Shown here: positions 10,591-20,121 of the stretch, in pieces
Layout: the number at the start of each line of letters is the position of its first letter
Position numbering within the stretch: the stretch's first letter is position 1
From: Helicobacteraceae bacterium
GTDB taxonomy: Bacteria > Campylobacterota > Campylobacteria > Campylobacterales > Sulfurimonadaceae
Reading direction: 5' to 3'
Assembly: GCA_027023805.1 (NCBI GenBank)
Contig: JALVUF010000062.1
Span: 1-64,000, forward strand
Length of the DNA stretch: 64,000 nt
The notes under the pieces: generated by a model
The model's database searches: none
Seen by the model: the letters and a program-made list of their open reading frames with translations, nothing else
Told to the model about the DNA's origin: nothing
Translations under genes and position numbers: made by a program

Positions 10591-10591
10591 T

Positions 10592-11068
10592 TTATTCTCC
10601 GGTGCTACCAAATCCTCCTGTTCTTTGTTTGTGGGAGTGAATATTAAACATAAAACCTAAATGCTGCAACATGGCTATCTGTGCTACTCTGTCGCCTTTG
10701 TTGATATGTTTTGCAGGCATATTGGCAGGATTGTGAATACGTATCATAATCTCATCAGTATAATCTAGATCTATTACTCCAACACCGTTTGCAATTATTA
10801 GCTGTTTTGATAAAGAACTTCTAAGCATTAACTGCAAATAGTGAGTTTTTAAAAATAGCTCATAATTAGATATGCCTATTTGATCAAAATAGTACTTATT
10901 TATATTGAAATTCTCTTTTAATTTTTCAACATCAATACACACACCTAAGGGAATTAGCGTTGTTTGCGCCTGGGCAATTATCATGGTTTTGTTGGCATAT
11001 AGATCTACACAGGCTGAGTATTTACTTCCTCGCGATGGTAGTATTCCACCATTTATACTTTTAAACAT
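10592..11068 (-). CDS. dut: Trimeric-type dUTPase
   Basis: Hydrolyses dUTP to dUMP and pyrophosphate, keeping uracil out of DNA and feeding dTMP synthesis. The five motifs of trimeric dUTPases can be seen: SACVDLYA, LRSSLS, GVIDLDYTDEI, GDRVAQIA and the C-terminal RTGGFGSTG arm. I moved the start from 11155 to the ATG at 11068 because GGAG sits 7 bases before it and MFKSINGG gives the normal N-terminus; the longer form would also run into the proA promoter. At 158 residues it is longer than common because of a roughly 30-residue insert (LKENFNINKYYFDQIGISNY...) between motifs 1 and 2. Confidence 0.88.
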   Translation of the reverse strand: MFKSINGGILPSRGSKYSACVDLYANKTMIIAQAQTTLIPLGVCIDVEKLKENFNINKYYFDQIGISNYELFLKTHYLQLMLRSSLSKQLIIANGVGVIDLDYTDEIMIRIHNPANMPAKHINKGDRVAQIAMLQHLGFMFNIHSHKQRTGGFGSTGE

Positions 11069-11146
11069 CTTAACTCCATAATTATTTTTTAATATGTTAT
11101 ATGTTATCCTAAAACTACAAATTTTTTGATAAAATAGGGCATACAC

Positions 11147-12382
11147 ATGGAACAATTTTTACAAGAATCAAAAAAAGCAAGTACCTGTTTTAATCAGCTA
11201 AGCGGTGCAGATAAAACGAAGGTTTTAATGCAAATGGCGCAGGCTATAAGGGATTTTAAAAAGAGCGTTATCGCGGCTAATCAAAAAGACATGCAAGAAG
11301 CAGACAATAACAATCTTACATCAGCTCTAAAGGATAGACTTTATATTGATGAGAGTAGAATCGAAAATATGGCGCTTGCAATTGAGCAAATAGCATCTTT
11401 AAAAGAACCTATCGGTAAAGTTCTTGATGGCTGGGTAACACAAAACAATCTAAAAATAGAAAAGGTATCAATACCGATAGGAGTTATAGGCATTATATAT
11501 GAATCCCGTCCAAATGTAACTAGCGATACGGCGGCACTTTGCTTTAAAAGCTCTAATGTCTGTGTGTTAAAAGGTGGAAAAGAGGCTCAAAATTCAAATA
11601 TTGCTATTGCTAATATTTTGCGCGGCGTATTGCAAAAAAATGGTATTCCCCCTTCATTAATATCTTTATTACCTGATTCATCAAGAGAGGGAGTGTCAAA
11701 GCTTATTAAAATGGATAAATATGTTGATTTAATCGTGCCCAGAGGAGGTGAGGGGTTGATAAAGTTTGTAAGTCAAAATGCAACGGTTGCTGTAGTTAAG
11801 CACGACAAAGGACAGTGTCATACATACATAGATAAAGATGCCATTATGCAAGATGGTATAAATATTGCGGTAAATGCAAAAACAGACCGCCCGGGAGTAT
11901 GTAACGCTATGGAGACTCTTTTGGTTGACGAGAGTATCTCTAAAGAGATTCTTCCTATGCTCAAAGAGGCTTTTGATAAGACACAAACATTGCTTAAAGG
12001 ATGTGCGAAAACTACCGAAATAATATCCATAGCAGATGCTAAGGAGGATGATTTCGATACCGAATATCTTGCAAATATTTTAAATATCAAAATAGTAAAA
12101 GGTGTTGACGGTGCGATAGAACATATTGCCAGGTTTGGTTCCGGGCATTCTGAAGCAATTATTACACAAAATGTAACAACTGCTGAAAAGTTTTTAAACA
12201 CGGTTGATGCCGCTGCTGTTTACTTAAATGCCTCGACAAGATTTACAGACGGGGGTGCATTTGGATTTGGTGCGGAGGTAGGAATAAGTACAAATAAGCT
12301 ACATGCCCGCGGTCCTATGGGGATTGAAGGACTTACGACATATAAATATAAGATCTATGGTTCAGGGCAGATACGCCAATAA
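11147..12382 (+). CDS. proA: Gamma-glutamyl phosphate reductase
   Basis: Reduces gamma-glutamyl phosphate to glutamate semialdehyde with NADPH in proline synthesis. Its 411 residues match the family length. It shows the ESRPNVTSDTAALCFKSSN cofactor region, the catalytic cysteine in DRPGVCNAMETLLVD, and the C-terminal TDGGAFGFGAEVGISTNKLHARGPMG signature typical of ProA. No proB is seen nearby. It converges with plsC with only three bases between the stop codons. Confidence 0.97.
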   Translation: MEQFLQESKKASTCFNQLSGADKTKVLMQMAQAIRDFKKSVIAANQKDMQEADNNNLTSALKDRLYIDESRIENMALAIEQIASLKEPIGKVLDGWVTQNNLKIEKVSIPIGVIGIIYESRPNVTSDTAALCFKSSNVCVLKGGKEAQNSNIAIANILRGVLQKNGIPPSLISLLPDSSREGVSKLIKMDKYVDLIVPRGGEGLIKFVSQNATVAVVKHDKGQCHTYIDKDAIMQDGINIAVNAKTDRPGVCNAMETLLVDESISKEILPMLKEAFDKTQTLLKGCAKTTEIISIADAKEDDFDTEYLANILNIKIVKGVDGAIEHIARFGSGHSEAIITQNVTTAEKFLNTVDAAAVYLNASTRFTDGGAFGFGAEVGISTNKLHARGPMGIEGLTTYKYKIYGSGQIRQ

Positions 12383-12385
12383 AAT

Positions 12386-13081
12386 CTAGTTGGATTTGGT
12401 ATTATTACTGTAAACATCATATGTTTGTTGCATTTTTATCCGAAGATTATTTAGCCAGTCTTTATCACGTTTATCTGCTGTAAAAGATTCTAGGAATATA
12501 GCTTTTATTTTCTTTGGTTTATAATAGTGTTTTTTTATATTATAACACGAAGAAGTTGCAATTAAAACAATTGGTTGCACTCTTAATTTATATTTATCGG
12601 CCACTATTTTTGCTCCGGGTTTAAAAGGTAATATTTTTTGTGTTGTGCTCCTTGTACCTTCAGGAAATATGGTGATAACTCTACCTTTGTCAATTCTTTC
12701 TTTGCTTGCTTTGAGTAATTTTAAAAGTGAGCTTTTATTTTCTCGCTCAATTGGAATATCATCAGGCAAACTAAGTGTTAGACCAAAAAAAGGTATATCA
12801 AAGAGTTCCTTTTTTGCCACCCATGCTAAATCTCTTTTTGTTATTAGCTCCACAACACCTATATCCAAATCGCTTTGATGATTAATAAGAAACATCTCAG
12901 CTTCCGGATCCTCTTGACCTAAAACTTCATATGACCAAAATGTACAAAGTTGAATCAGTTTTGCTGAAATCTTTTGTGCTTTAGGAGGCTTTACGAATTT
13001 AAAAATTATTATCATAAATGTCATGGAAGCAAATATTACAAATGTTGCATATGCCCAGCTAATTCTTGCAAATATCTTCAT
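12386..13081 (-). CDS. plsC: 1-acyl-sn-glycerol-3-phosphate acyltransferase
   Basis: Adds the second acyl chain to lysophosphatidic acid to make phosphatidic acid at the inner membrane. It has an N-terminal membrane segment (about 8-28), the catalytic HX4D block NHQSDLD and the substrate-binding FPEGTRS. The 231-residue length is normal. The start lies 23 bases inside the end of the upstream SH3 protein gene, so it is probably the last gene of the ctpA-pur operon and translated by coupling. Confidence 0.92.
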   Translation of the reverse strand: MKIFARISWAYATFVIFASMTFMIIIFKFVKPPKAQKISAKLIQLCTFWSYEVLGQEDPEAEMFLINHQSDLDIGVVELITKRDLAWVAKKELFDIPFFGLTLSLPDDIPIERENKSSLLKLLKASKERIDKGRVITIFPEGTRSTTQKILPFKPGAKIVADKYKLRVQPIVLIATSSCYNIKKHYYKPKKIKAIFLESFTADKRDKDWLNNLRIKMQQTYDVYSNNTKSN

Positions 13082-14159
13082 TTTTTACCCATCCTACCTT
13101 ATTTTTGTTAAGTTCAATTCTTGTATATTTGTTTCTCTTGTCCAGCACTTTAAACTTACGGTTTGTCTTTGTTTGTTTAAATACAATACCTTGCCCAATA
13201 GGTAATATTTGTATTTTTGAACCACTTTTTATGCATACCGTATCAGGCGGAAGTAGTAGATACATAATGTATGCGCCAACTATTAAAGCCAGTAGTATAT
13301 AAAATAATTTTCGTCTAAATATTACTACTATGATAAGAATAAACAACACAGCAGCTGCAGCTGCCAATTTTATAACGGTGTGTTGGTCTGTTACCGGCGA
13401 GATGTTTGTTTGTGTGCTTACCGTATCGCTTATCACCTTTATGGGAATGGAGATTTTTTGATAATTTTGATTATTCAAATTAAAATAAGTAAAATTAAAA
13501 TTTTCAAGATTTTTGTTAATAATTAAATAATATATGGCAGTAGATTCCCCCGATCTATTTTCATCAAGAGATTCTAATCCTTGTTTTGTAATATTTTTAA
13601 AGTGGATTACTTTTAAGTTTGAATGAAGCGCTTTTGCAAAAAATAATAAAATATTAGATTGGTTATCATATGTCGTTGTTTTGTAATTTGTTACTTTAAA
13701 ATTATCTGCGATAACTCCTGAAAAATTTTTAGGTGGATTAAGCGTGATTACGTTTAGTCGTTGTGGCTGTAGTTGTGCTGTTGTAGGATATGATGAATTT
13801 GTTTCTCTATTGACAGCTGTTGCAGTGATTGGGGGAGTGTATTGACTATTGTTAGAATCATACAGATAAAGAGTATCTATGTGATAAATACCGGATTGGG
13901 AGCGTATAGGAGTTAGTGTTGCGTGTGTTTGGTTTAATGTGTATCGCAAAGATGTAAATTTTGGGTTAGTGATAATATATTTAATTGAGACAGGATATAT
14001 TTGTCCGTTAATGATACGCTTTGGGATAGAATTGTAAGACCAATAGATAATTTTTGTATTAGAAATATTGATGTCATTTATATTGCCCGTAGCCACCGAT
14101 GCTGACTGGGCATATGAGATGGCAGTAAAGAATATAAAAGAGATAAAAAATCTAATCAC
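13059..14159 (-). CDS. Membrane-anchored SH3-like domain protein, unknown role
   Basis: A 366-residue envelope protein that I do not recognise as a named family. Visible parts are an N-terminal signal peptide (RFFISFIFFTAISYAQS), a periplasmic beta-rich region of about 230 residues, two close membrane segments (about 265-285 and 288-306), and a C-terminal domain of about 60 residues (SKIQILPIGQGIVFKQT ... RIELNKNKVGWVKNEDI) that reads like a bacterial SH3 domain. The layout resembles BatD-like proteins, but I cannot confirm that. It overlaps purQ by four bases (ATGA) and plsC by 23, so it is co-expressed with purine and phospholipid genes. Confidence 0.65.
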   Translation of the reverse strand: MIRFFISFIFFTAISYAQSASVATGNINDINISNTKIIYWSYNSIPKRIINGQIYPVSIKYIITNPKFTSLRYTLNQTHATLTPIRSQSGIYHIDTLYLYDSNNSQYTPPITATAVNRETNSSYPTTAQLQPQRLNVITLNPPKNFSGVIADNFKVTNYKTTTYDNQSNILLFFAKALHSNLKVIHFKNITKQGLESLDENRSGESTAIYYLIINKNLENFNFTYFNLNNQNYQKISIPIKVISDTVSTQTNISPVTDQHTVIKLAAAAAVLFILIIVVIFRRKLFYILLALIVGAYIMYLLLPPDTVCIKSGSKIQILPIGQGIVFKQTKTNRKFKVLDKRNKYTRIELNKNKVGWVKNEDICKN

Positions 14160-14830
14160 GCGTTAAAAAAACCCTCTAGCATTTTAACTCCATCGTCACT
14201 GCCAAGGAGTTTTTCCACAGCACGTTCAGGATGCGGCATTAAGCCGTATATATTTTTATTTTTATTGCATATGCCTGCAATTGAGTCGGTAGAACCGTTT
14301 GGACTTGTATCATGGTTATTTTGATCAACATATTTTAGTAAAACCTGATCATGATCATATAGCTCTTTTAAAGATGCTTCATCTATATAATAACTCCCGT
14401 CATGATGCGCTATAGGTATATTTACAGTCTCATTGATTTGGAATTTATTTAAAAAACTATTGTTATTAGATATAACCTTGAGTTTATGATGACGAGATAT
14501 AAAATGAAGCTTATCGTTACGCTTCAAAGCACCGGGCAAAAGACCTATCTCTGTTAGTATTTGAAAACCATTACATATACCAAGTATATGTCCGCCGTCT
14601 TTGGCAAAATCTATCACACTGCTCATAATCGGAGAAAACTTTGCAATGGCACCGCATCTTAGATAATCTCCGTAACTAAATCCACCGGCTAATACAATAA
14701 AGTCGGTATTTTTCGGTAAAACGGTATCTTTATGCCATACTATAGCTGTTTGCGCACCCAATTTATTTAGAGCATATTGCGTATCGTACTCACAGTTGGT
14801 ACCTGGAAACTGTAAAATTGCTGCTTTCAT
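14156..14830 (-). CDS. purQ: FGAM synthase glutaminase subunit PurQ
   Basis: Glutamine amidotransferase subunit of phosphoribosylformylglycinamidine synthase; it supplies ammonia to PurL in purine synthesis. A class I glutaminase with nucleophile cysteine in GICNGFQIL and the catalytic His-Glu in GLMPHPERA. The N-terminus AAILQFPGTNCEYDT is the usual PurQ start. It overlaps purS by four bases. The partner purL is not in this window. Confidence 0.97.
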   Translation of the reverse strand: MKAAILQFPGTNCEYDTQYALNKLGAQTAIVWHKDTVLPKNTDFIVLAGGFSYGDYLRCGAIAKFSPIMSSVIDFAKDGGHILGICNGFQILTEIGLLPGALKRNDKLHFISRHHKLKVISNNNSFLNKFQINETVNIPIAHHDGSYYIDEASLKELYDHDQVLLKYVDQNNHDTSPNGSTDSIAGICNKNKNIYGLMPHPERAVEKLLGSDDGVKMLEGFFNA

Positions 14831-15069
14831 TTTATATTTTCTATCTTATAATTTTCGATAACCGTATTTGCAAGAAGTTCTTCACACATTTTAGTTACAT
14901 CTTCCTTAGCTTGATTGTAATCTTGTGTATCAAGATCAAGAATAATTCGTTTTCCTATTTTAACATCCTGTATTGTATCAAAATGCAGTGATTTTAGTGC
15001 ATGAAACACAGCTTTGCCCTGCGCATCAAGAACGCCTTTTTTTAAAAAAATATTTATTGTAGCAGTCAT
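14827..15069 (-). CDS. purS: FGAM synthase subunit PurS
   Basis: Small dimeric subunit (80 residues) that bridges PurL and PurQ in the multi-subunit FGAM synthase. The sequence VFLK-like start ATINIFLKKGVLDAQGKAVFHAL and the end IENYKIE are typical. It stands between purC (four bases upstream) and purQ (four-base overlap), the usual order for the small-PurL type of the enzyme. Confidence 0.93.
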   Translation of the reverse strand: MTATINIFLKKGVLDAQGKAVFHALKSLHFDTIQDVKIGKRIILDLDTQDYNQAKEDVTKMCEELLANTVIENYKIENIK

Positions 15070-15073
15070 AGTT

Positions 15074-15784
15074 TTATCCTAGTATTCTATTTAGAACTTC
15101 TTGATAAGCCATACTTAAACCGCCAAGACCTTGTCTGAAACGATCTTTATCAAGCTTCTCTTTTGTTGTCATATCCCAAAAACGACAATTATCGGGCGAT
15201 ATTTCATCGATAACAATAATATTTCCGCTACTGTCTTTTCCAAACTCTAATTTAAAATCAACAAGATTTAGATTTTTTTTGGCAAAATATGGACGAAGTA
15301 TATCATTTATCTGTTTAGCCATTCTACGCAGTTTGTCTAGTTCATCTTGAAAATCAACAAGACCCAAAAGTAAAGCATGTTGATCATTTAACTTTGGATC
15401 TCCTAATGCATCATTTTTATAATCAAATTCTACAAGAGTAAAAGGCAAAATTGTACCGTCTTTTATGCCTAGGTTTTTGCTTAAACTCCCTGTGGCAATA
15501 TTTCTGACAATCACTTCAATTAAAATTACATCAGTCTTTTTATGAAGCATATGATTATCGTCTATCATTTTCACAAAGTGGGTAGGAATGCCATGACTTT
15601 GTAGTAACTTAAACAGTTCAACGGATATTTTATTGTTTAACGCACCTTTGCCTATTTCACTAGATTTTTTCTCACCGTTAAATGCAGTTAAATCATCTTT
15701 AAACTCAGAAATTAATAATTCATCATCATCTGTAGAAAAAAGCTTTTTGGCTTTTCCTTCATAAACAAGTTTTCCTTTTTGCAT
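15074..15784 (-). CDS. purC: SAICAR synthase
   Basis: Joins aspartate to CAIR to form SAICAR with ATP in purine synthesis. The 236-residue length, the start [18 protein letters not shown], the [21 protein letters not shown] block and [12 protein letters not shown] are all characteristic. It follows ctpA with no intergenic base and precedes purS by four bases, so it is in one transcript with both. Confidence 0.97.
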   Translation of the reverse strand: MQKGKLVYEGKAKKLFSTDDDELLISEFKDDLTAFNGEKKSSEIGKGALNNKISVELFKLLQSHGIPTHFVKMIDDNHMLHKKTDVILIEVIVRNIATGSLSKNLGIKDGTILPFTLVEFDYKNDALGDPKLNDQHALLLGLVDFQDELDKLRRMAKQINDILRPYFAKKNLNLVDFKLEFGKDSSGNIIVIDEISPDNCRFWDMTTKEKLDKDRFRQGLGGLSMAYQEVLNRILG

Positions 15785-17128
15785 CTAATGTGTTCCTTTG
15801 GTTATTATTAGCGCTTTCATAATATCAACTGCAACTTGGAGTTGAGCATCTTTTCTTAGCTGTTGTTGCGTAATTATTTTTATTTTTTTATTGCTATCTT
15901 TTTTCTTAATGCTTTTATTATGGTCATGGTCTAATTTATATTGTTTGGAATCTTTAAGTAATATAGCTTTGAGATGATCTTGTAGGTCAACCTCTTTTAT
16001 ATCAAATCCGCCTTTATAGGTTTTAATTTCTCCGGGTTTGACCTCTACATCAGGTGTAATACCGATATTTTGTATCGTTCTTCCGCTTGGTAAGTAATAT
16101 CTCGCAATAGTTAATTTGACAGCCTGATCTTTAGCAATAGGCAGTACAACCTGCACGCTTCCTTTGCCGAAACTTTTTTGTCCAATAATGATTGCGCGTT
16201 TATGGTCTTGAAGTGCGCCTGATGTGATCTCTGCAGCACTTGCCGTGCCTCCGTTAATTAAAACAACAATAGGTAAATTTGTCATAAATTTTGCAGGATT
16301 TGCTTTATATATCTCATCTTCAGATTTAAGTCGCCCTTTTTGTGAAACAATAATGCCATGTTTTACAAACATATTTACAAGTCCGACTGCTTGATTTAGC
16401 AATCCGCCAGGGTTGTTTCTAAGATCTAAGACGATACCCTTGTCCGTATGTCCGTATTTGTTTAGAGCTTTTTTTACACTCGGTACGACATGTTGATCAA
16501 AGCTTGTTATTTTTATATATAAAATATTTTTACCTATTTGTCTGGTATAAACAGATTGTATTTTGATTAATCCGCGAATAATATGAATTTTGATAGGTTT
16601 TGCTGCGCCTTTTCTATAAACGGTTATATTAATAGGAGTACCTATTTTTCCGCGCATTAGTTTAACTGCATTATTGATATTCATACCAATGGTAGATTTA
16701 TTGTTTATCATTAAGATGATATCACCGGGTTTGATACCTGCTTTATACGCAGGAGTGCCTTGTATAGGCGCAATGACTGTAAGCATGTGGCTCTTCATGC
16801 CCACACTAATTCCCAAGCCTCCAAATTCACCGCTGGTTTCTGTTTGTAGATTTTTATAGCTTTGCTTTATTAAAAATGCAGAATGGGGATCAAGATTTGT
16901 CATCAATCCTTTTAGAGATTTGTTTATTATTGTATTTAAAGATTCTTTATTAACATAATATTTTTGGACAATATTGACAACACGCGTAAACTTTTCCAAT
17001 GCCTTCAAGCGGGCGGTCTCTTTTAATTGTTGTTGTGAAACATTTGCATATAATGAAGAAGGCATAGCCAAACCAAAGGCAACCATAACGGATGCTAGAG
17101 TAAGTAGATAAAATTTTCTTTTGAACAT
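15785..17128 (-). CDS. ctpA: Carboxy-terminal processing protease (S41)
   Basis: Periplasmic tail-specific protease of 447 residues. It has an N-terminal signal/anchor (LLTLASVMVAFGLAMPSSLYA), an N-terminal helical region, a PDZ domain (about 95-185, FGGLGISVGMKS ... GIKPGDIILMINN) and the S41 catalytic domain with the serine in GGTASAAEI and the lysine in GQKSFGKGSVQ. The C-terminal tail after about 385 is rich in lysine and aspartate. It is the first gene of the minus-strand purine operon and shares a 172-bp divergent gap with clpB. Confidence 0.95.
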   Translation of the reverse strand: MFKRKFYLLTLASVMVAFGLAMPSSLYANVSQQQLKETARLKALEKFTRVVNIVQKYYVNKESLNTIINKSLKGLMTNLDPHSAFLIKQSYKNLQTETSGEFGGLGISVGMKSHMLTVIAPIQGTPAYKAGIKPGDIILMINNKSTIGMNINNAVKLMRGKIGTPINITVYRKGAAKPIKIHIIRGLIKIQSVYTRQIGKNILYIKITSFDQHVVPSVKKALNKYGHTDKGIVLDLRNNPGGLLNQAVGLVNMFVKHGIIVSQKGRLKSEDEIYKANPAKFMTNLPIVVLINGGTASAAEITSGALQDHKRAIIIGQKSFGKGSVQVVLPIAKDQAVKLTIARYYLPSGRTIQNIGITPDVEVKPGEIKTYKGGFDIKEVDLQDHLKAILLKDSKQYKLDHDHNKSIKKKDSNKKIKIITQQQLRKDAQLQVAVDIMKALIITKGTH

Positions 17129-17241
17129 AAAAGACCCATTTTTTAAATTTAATTTTTATATCATTTGAATTATACTAAAAACTCATTAATAAGACAATAT
17201 ATTCAAAATAAATTATTACTTATATAAATAGACTCACAAGA

Positions 17242-17262
17242 CTTGACATTAATAGACTCAAT
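17242..17262 (+). promoter_or_regulatory. HAIR-like HspR operator overlapping the clpB -35
   Basis: CTTGACA-N7-ACTCAAT matches the HspR HAIR consensus CTTGAGT-N7-ACTCAAG at 11 of 14 positions with the exact seven-base spacer. It overlaps the TTGACA -35 at 17243-17248 and the spacer to the -10, a position expected for repression. A direct repeat AATAGACTCA (17227-17236 and 17251-17260) shares the right half. Confidence 0.55.
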
Positions 17263-17272
17263 ATGATATAAT
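17243..17272 (+). promoter_or_regulatory. clpB sigma-70 promoter
   Basis: TTGACA at 17243-17248 and TATAAT at 17267-17272 with an 18-base spacer form a near-consensus promoter, unusual here because most promoters in the window lack a -35. The clpB ATG is 29 bases downstream behind AAAGGA. Confidence 0.75.
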
Positions 17273-17300
17273 CTAACTATTAAATTTAAAGGAAAACATT

Positions 17301-19886
17301 ATGGATAATATTTTTGAAAAATTAACACACAATATGACAGAAGCGATAGAGTCGTCTGTATCACTGGCTTTGCACAATAAAAATATGGAAGTCGATCCGA
17401 TTCACTTTTTATGGGCTTTACTTACTAATTCCAATTCAGCATTAAATCAAGCATTAAATAAAATGAATATTGACAAAACGGCAATTGAGCTTGATGTTAG
17501 GAGCATGGCAGAAAAACTACCAACTTCATCATCAGTTACAAAAGAGAGCATTAGACTTTCTAAGAAATTTGCAGATTCCCTGCAACGTGGAGCTGCCCAG
17601 ATGACTAAAAACGGCGATTCGTTTTTGGCGGTGGATAGTTACTTAATAGGTAATATAGATGAAGTCCCGTTTAAAGAGATATTGGGTAAATATGTGGATA
17701 CCATGGAGCTTGCTAAGACTCTTGAATCATTTCGCGGTGGTCAAAAGATAGAGTCTCAAACTGCTGATGAGAATCTTGAAGCATTATCAAAATATGGCAT
17801 AGACTTAACCAAGCAGGCAACTGAGGGTAAACTCTCACCGGTCATTGGACGTGATGAAGAGATAAATCGTACTATGCAGATATTAATAAGAAAGACAAAA
17901 AACAATCCGATTTTACTAGGTGAACCGGGTGTAGGTAAAACTGCCTTAGTAGAAGGATTGGCTCAGAGAATTTTCAATAAAGAGGTTCCGCTTTCTTTAC
18001 AAAACAAGCGATTAATAGCTTTGGATATGAGCTCATTGATAGCCGGTGCAAAATATCGCGGTGAGTTTGAAGACAGATTAAAAGCTGTCGTTGATGAAGT
18101 GAAAAAAAGTACGAATATAATACTTTTTATAGATGAGATACATACTATAATTGGTGCTGGTGCCAGTGAAGGAAGTATGGACGCGGCAAATATCTTAAAA
18201 CCTGCATTAGCCAGAGGAGAGTTGCGAACTATAGGAGCCACGACTTTAAAAGAGTATAGAAAATATTTTGAAAAAGATGCAGCTTTGCAAAGACGTTTTC
18301 AGCCTATTAGCGTAGATGAGCCAAGTGTTAATCAGGCACTGCAAATATTACGCGGTATCAAAGATAATTTAGAGACATTTCACAATATTACGATATCTGA
18401 TTCAGCATTGGTTGCAGCTGCAAAATTGAGTCATCGTTACATCTCAGACAGATTTTTACCCGATAAAGCTATAGACTTGATTGATGAAGCCGCAGCTGAA
18501 CTTAAAATGCAGATTGAAAGTGAACCAAATGCGCTTGCATTTGTTAAGCGTAGAGCTCAGGAATTGCAAGTGGAAAAAGAAGCATTAAAGATGGAAGAGT
18601 CCGAAAACCATGAAAAACGTCTGCAAGAGATAGAGCAAGAGCTTGCTGATGCAAAAGAAAAACAGCGTGAGCTTGAGTCTCAATTTGAGCATGAAAAAGA
18701 GATATTTGAAAAAATAGCTTCCACTAAGTCGGATATAGAAGCAAAAAAACGTGAAGCTGATTTGGCAAAAAATAACGGCGAATACAATAAAGCAGCAGAG
18801 ATTGAATATGGAGTGGTGCCTAAATTGATCCAAGAGGAGCAATCACTTCAGGAAAAATGGAAAAAGATGCAAAGTGAGGGTACTTTGCTAAAAAATAGCG
18901 TAGATGAAGATGCGATAGCTTCAATCGTCAGTAGATGGACTGGAATTGCAGTAAGTAAAATGCTTCAAAGCGAAAAAGATAAAATCATACATGTAGAAGA
19001 GGAACTAAACAAGTCTGTCATCGGCCAAGAACGCGCTACACATGCAGTCTCAAGAGCGATTAAGCGAAACAAAGCAGGCCTGAGTGATCAAAATAGACCA
19101 ATAGGCAGCTTTTTATTCTTAGGACCTACGGGCGTGGGTAAAACCCAGACGGCTAAAACACTGGCAAAATTTTTATTTGACAGTGAAGATGCAATGATAA
19201 GAATTGATATGAGTGAATATATGGAAAAACATGCCGTGTCTCGTCTTGTCGGTGCGCCTCCAGGATATGTCGGTTATGATGAAGGCGGACAGTTAACGGA
19301 GGCTGTCAGGCGAAAACCATACAGCGTAATTTTGCTTGACGAGATTGAAAAAGCTCATTCTGATGTTTTTAATATACTGCTACAGGTACTAGATGATGGA
19401 CGTCTAACTGATAACAAGGGTGTTACAGTCGATTTTACAAATACCATTATTGTAATGACCAGCAATATAGCAAGCGATAAAATAATGTCGTTAAATGATA
19501 ATTATGATAAGATGCAAGACGCTGTTATGGGAGATTTAAAGCTCGCTTTTAAACCTGAGTTTTTAAACAGACTGGATGATATTATTATATTTAATCCTTT
19601 AGGCAGTAAACAGATCGAAGGTATTGTGGATATCTTCTTTAAAGATATTGAGCAAAAAGTAAAAGAGCGCGACATCACTTTAATATTGACGCCTAGCGCT
19701 AAAGAGTTTATCGCTAAAGCCGGATTTGATCCGGTGTATGGTGCAAGACCGTTAAAAAGAGCTTTGTATGAGATTGTTGAAGATAGATTGGCTGATCTTA
19801 TCTTAAGTGGAGAAGTAATTGAAGGCTCACAAGTAACGTTTGATGCTAAAGATGGTGTAGTGGAAGTTGTGGTTGCGCATAAATAA
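17301..19886 (+). CDS. clpB: ATP-dependent disaggregase ClpB
   Basis: Hsp100 chaperone of 861 residues that pulls proteins out of aggregates with DnaK. It has the N domain (1-150), AAA1 (Walker [16 protein letters not shown], Walker [10 protein letters not shown]), the long coiled-coil middle domain (about 400-525, rich in E and K) and AAA2 ([15 protein letters not shown]). The substrate-binding loops show [13 protein letters not shown] and [13 protein letters not shown]. It lacks a ClpP-binding loop signature, fitting ClpB and not ClpA/C. A HAIR-like operator in its promoter suggests heat-shock control by HspR. A weak stem with a T run follows the stop. Confidence 0.97.
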   Translation: MDNIFEKLTHNMTEAIESSVSLALHNKNMEVDPIHFLWALLTNSNSALNQALNKMNIDKTAIELDVRSMAEKLPTSSSVTKESIRLSKKFADSLQRGAAQMTKNGDSFLAVDSYLIGNIDEVPFKEILGKYVDTMELAKTLESFRGGQKIESQTADENLEALSKYGIDLTKQATEGKLSPVIGRDEEINRTMQILIRKTKNNPILLGEPGVGKTALVEGLAQRIFNKEVPLSLQNKRLIALDMSSLIAGAKYRGEFEDRLKAVVDEVKKSTNIILFIDEIHTIIGAGASEGSMDAANILKPALARGELRTIGATTLKEYRKYFEKDAALQRRFQPISVDEPSVNQALQILRGIKDNLETFHNITISDSALVAAAKLSHRYISDRFLPDKAIDLIDEAAAELKMQIESEPNALAFVKRRAQELQVEKEALKMEESENHEKRLQEIEQELADAKEKQRELESQFEHEKEIFEKIASTKSDIEAKKREADLAKNNGEYNKAAEIEYGVVPKLIQEEQSLQEKWKKMQSEGTLLKNSVDEDAIASIVSRWTGIAVSKMLQSEKDKIIHVEEELNKSVIGQERATHAVSRAIKRNKAGLSDQNRPIGSFLFLGPTGVGKTQTAKTLAKFLFDSEDAMIRIDMSEYMEKHAVSRLVGAPPGYVGYDEGGQLTEAVRRKPYSVILLDEIEKAHSDVFNILLQVLDDGRLTDNKGVTVDFTNTIIVMTSNIASDKIMSLNDNYDKMQDAVMGDLKLAFKPEFLNRLDDIIIFNPLGSKQIEGIVDIFFKDIEQKVKERDITLILTPSAKEFIAKAGFDPVYGARPLKRALYEIVEDRLADLILSGEVIEGSQVTFDAKDGVVEVVVAHK

Positions 19887-19949
19887 ACAACTAAAGTGTT
19901 GCATTTTTTACATAAGGTATGCTTAACAAGCATTTAAGCAAAATTTTAC

Positions 19950-19955
19950 TATAAT
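19950..19955 (+). promoter_or_regulatory. rpmH operon -10 box TATAAT
   Basis: TATAAT lies 31 bases before the rpmH ATG, preceded by an AT-rich stretch typical of Campylobacterota promoters. It probably drives rpmH-rnpA-yidD-yidC-jag-mnmE. Confidence 0.65.
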
Positions 19956-19986
19956 TTCAGACTTAAAATTTAATAGAGGATTTGGC

Positions 19987-20121
19987 ATGAAAAGAACGTA
20001 TCAGCCACATAATACGCCGCGTAAGCGTACTCATGGTTTTAGAACCCGCATGGCTACTAAAAACGGACGTAAGATTATCAATGCGCGTCGCCGTAAAGGG
20101 CGTAAGTCATTGACTGTATAG
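19987..20121 (+). CDS. rpmH: Ribosomal protein bL34 (too short for the ORF track)
   Basis: A 44-residue basic protein of the large ribosomal subunit. Translation from the ATG at 19987 gives [18 protein letters not shown] and ends GRKSLTV, the classic bL34 pattern. GAGGA stands upstream (19976-19980). It is the first gene of the conserved rpmH-rnpA-yidD-yidC-jag-mnmE cluster. Its last codons overlap the likely start of rnpA in another frame. Confidence 0.97.
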   Translation: MKRTYQPHNTPRKRTHGFRTRMATKNGRKIINARRRKGRKSLTV

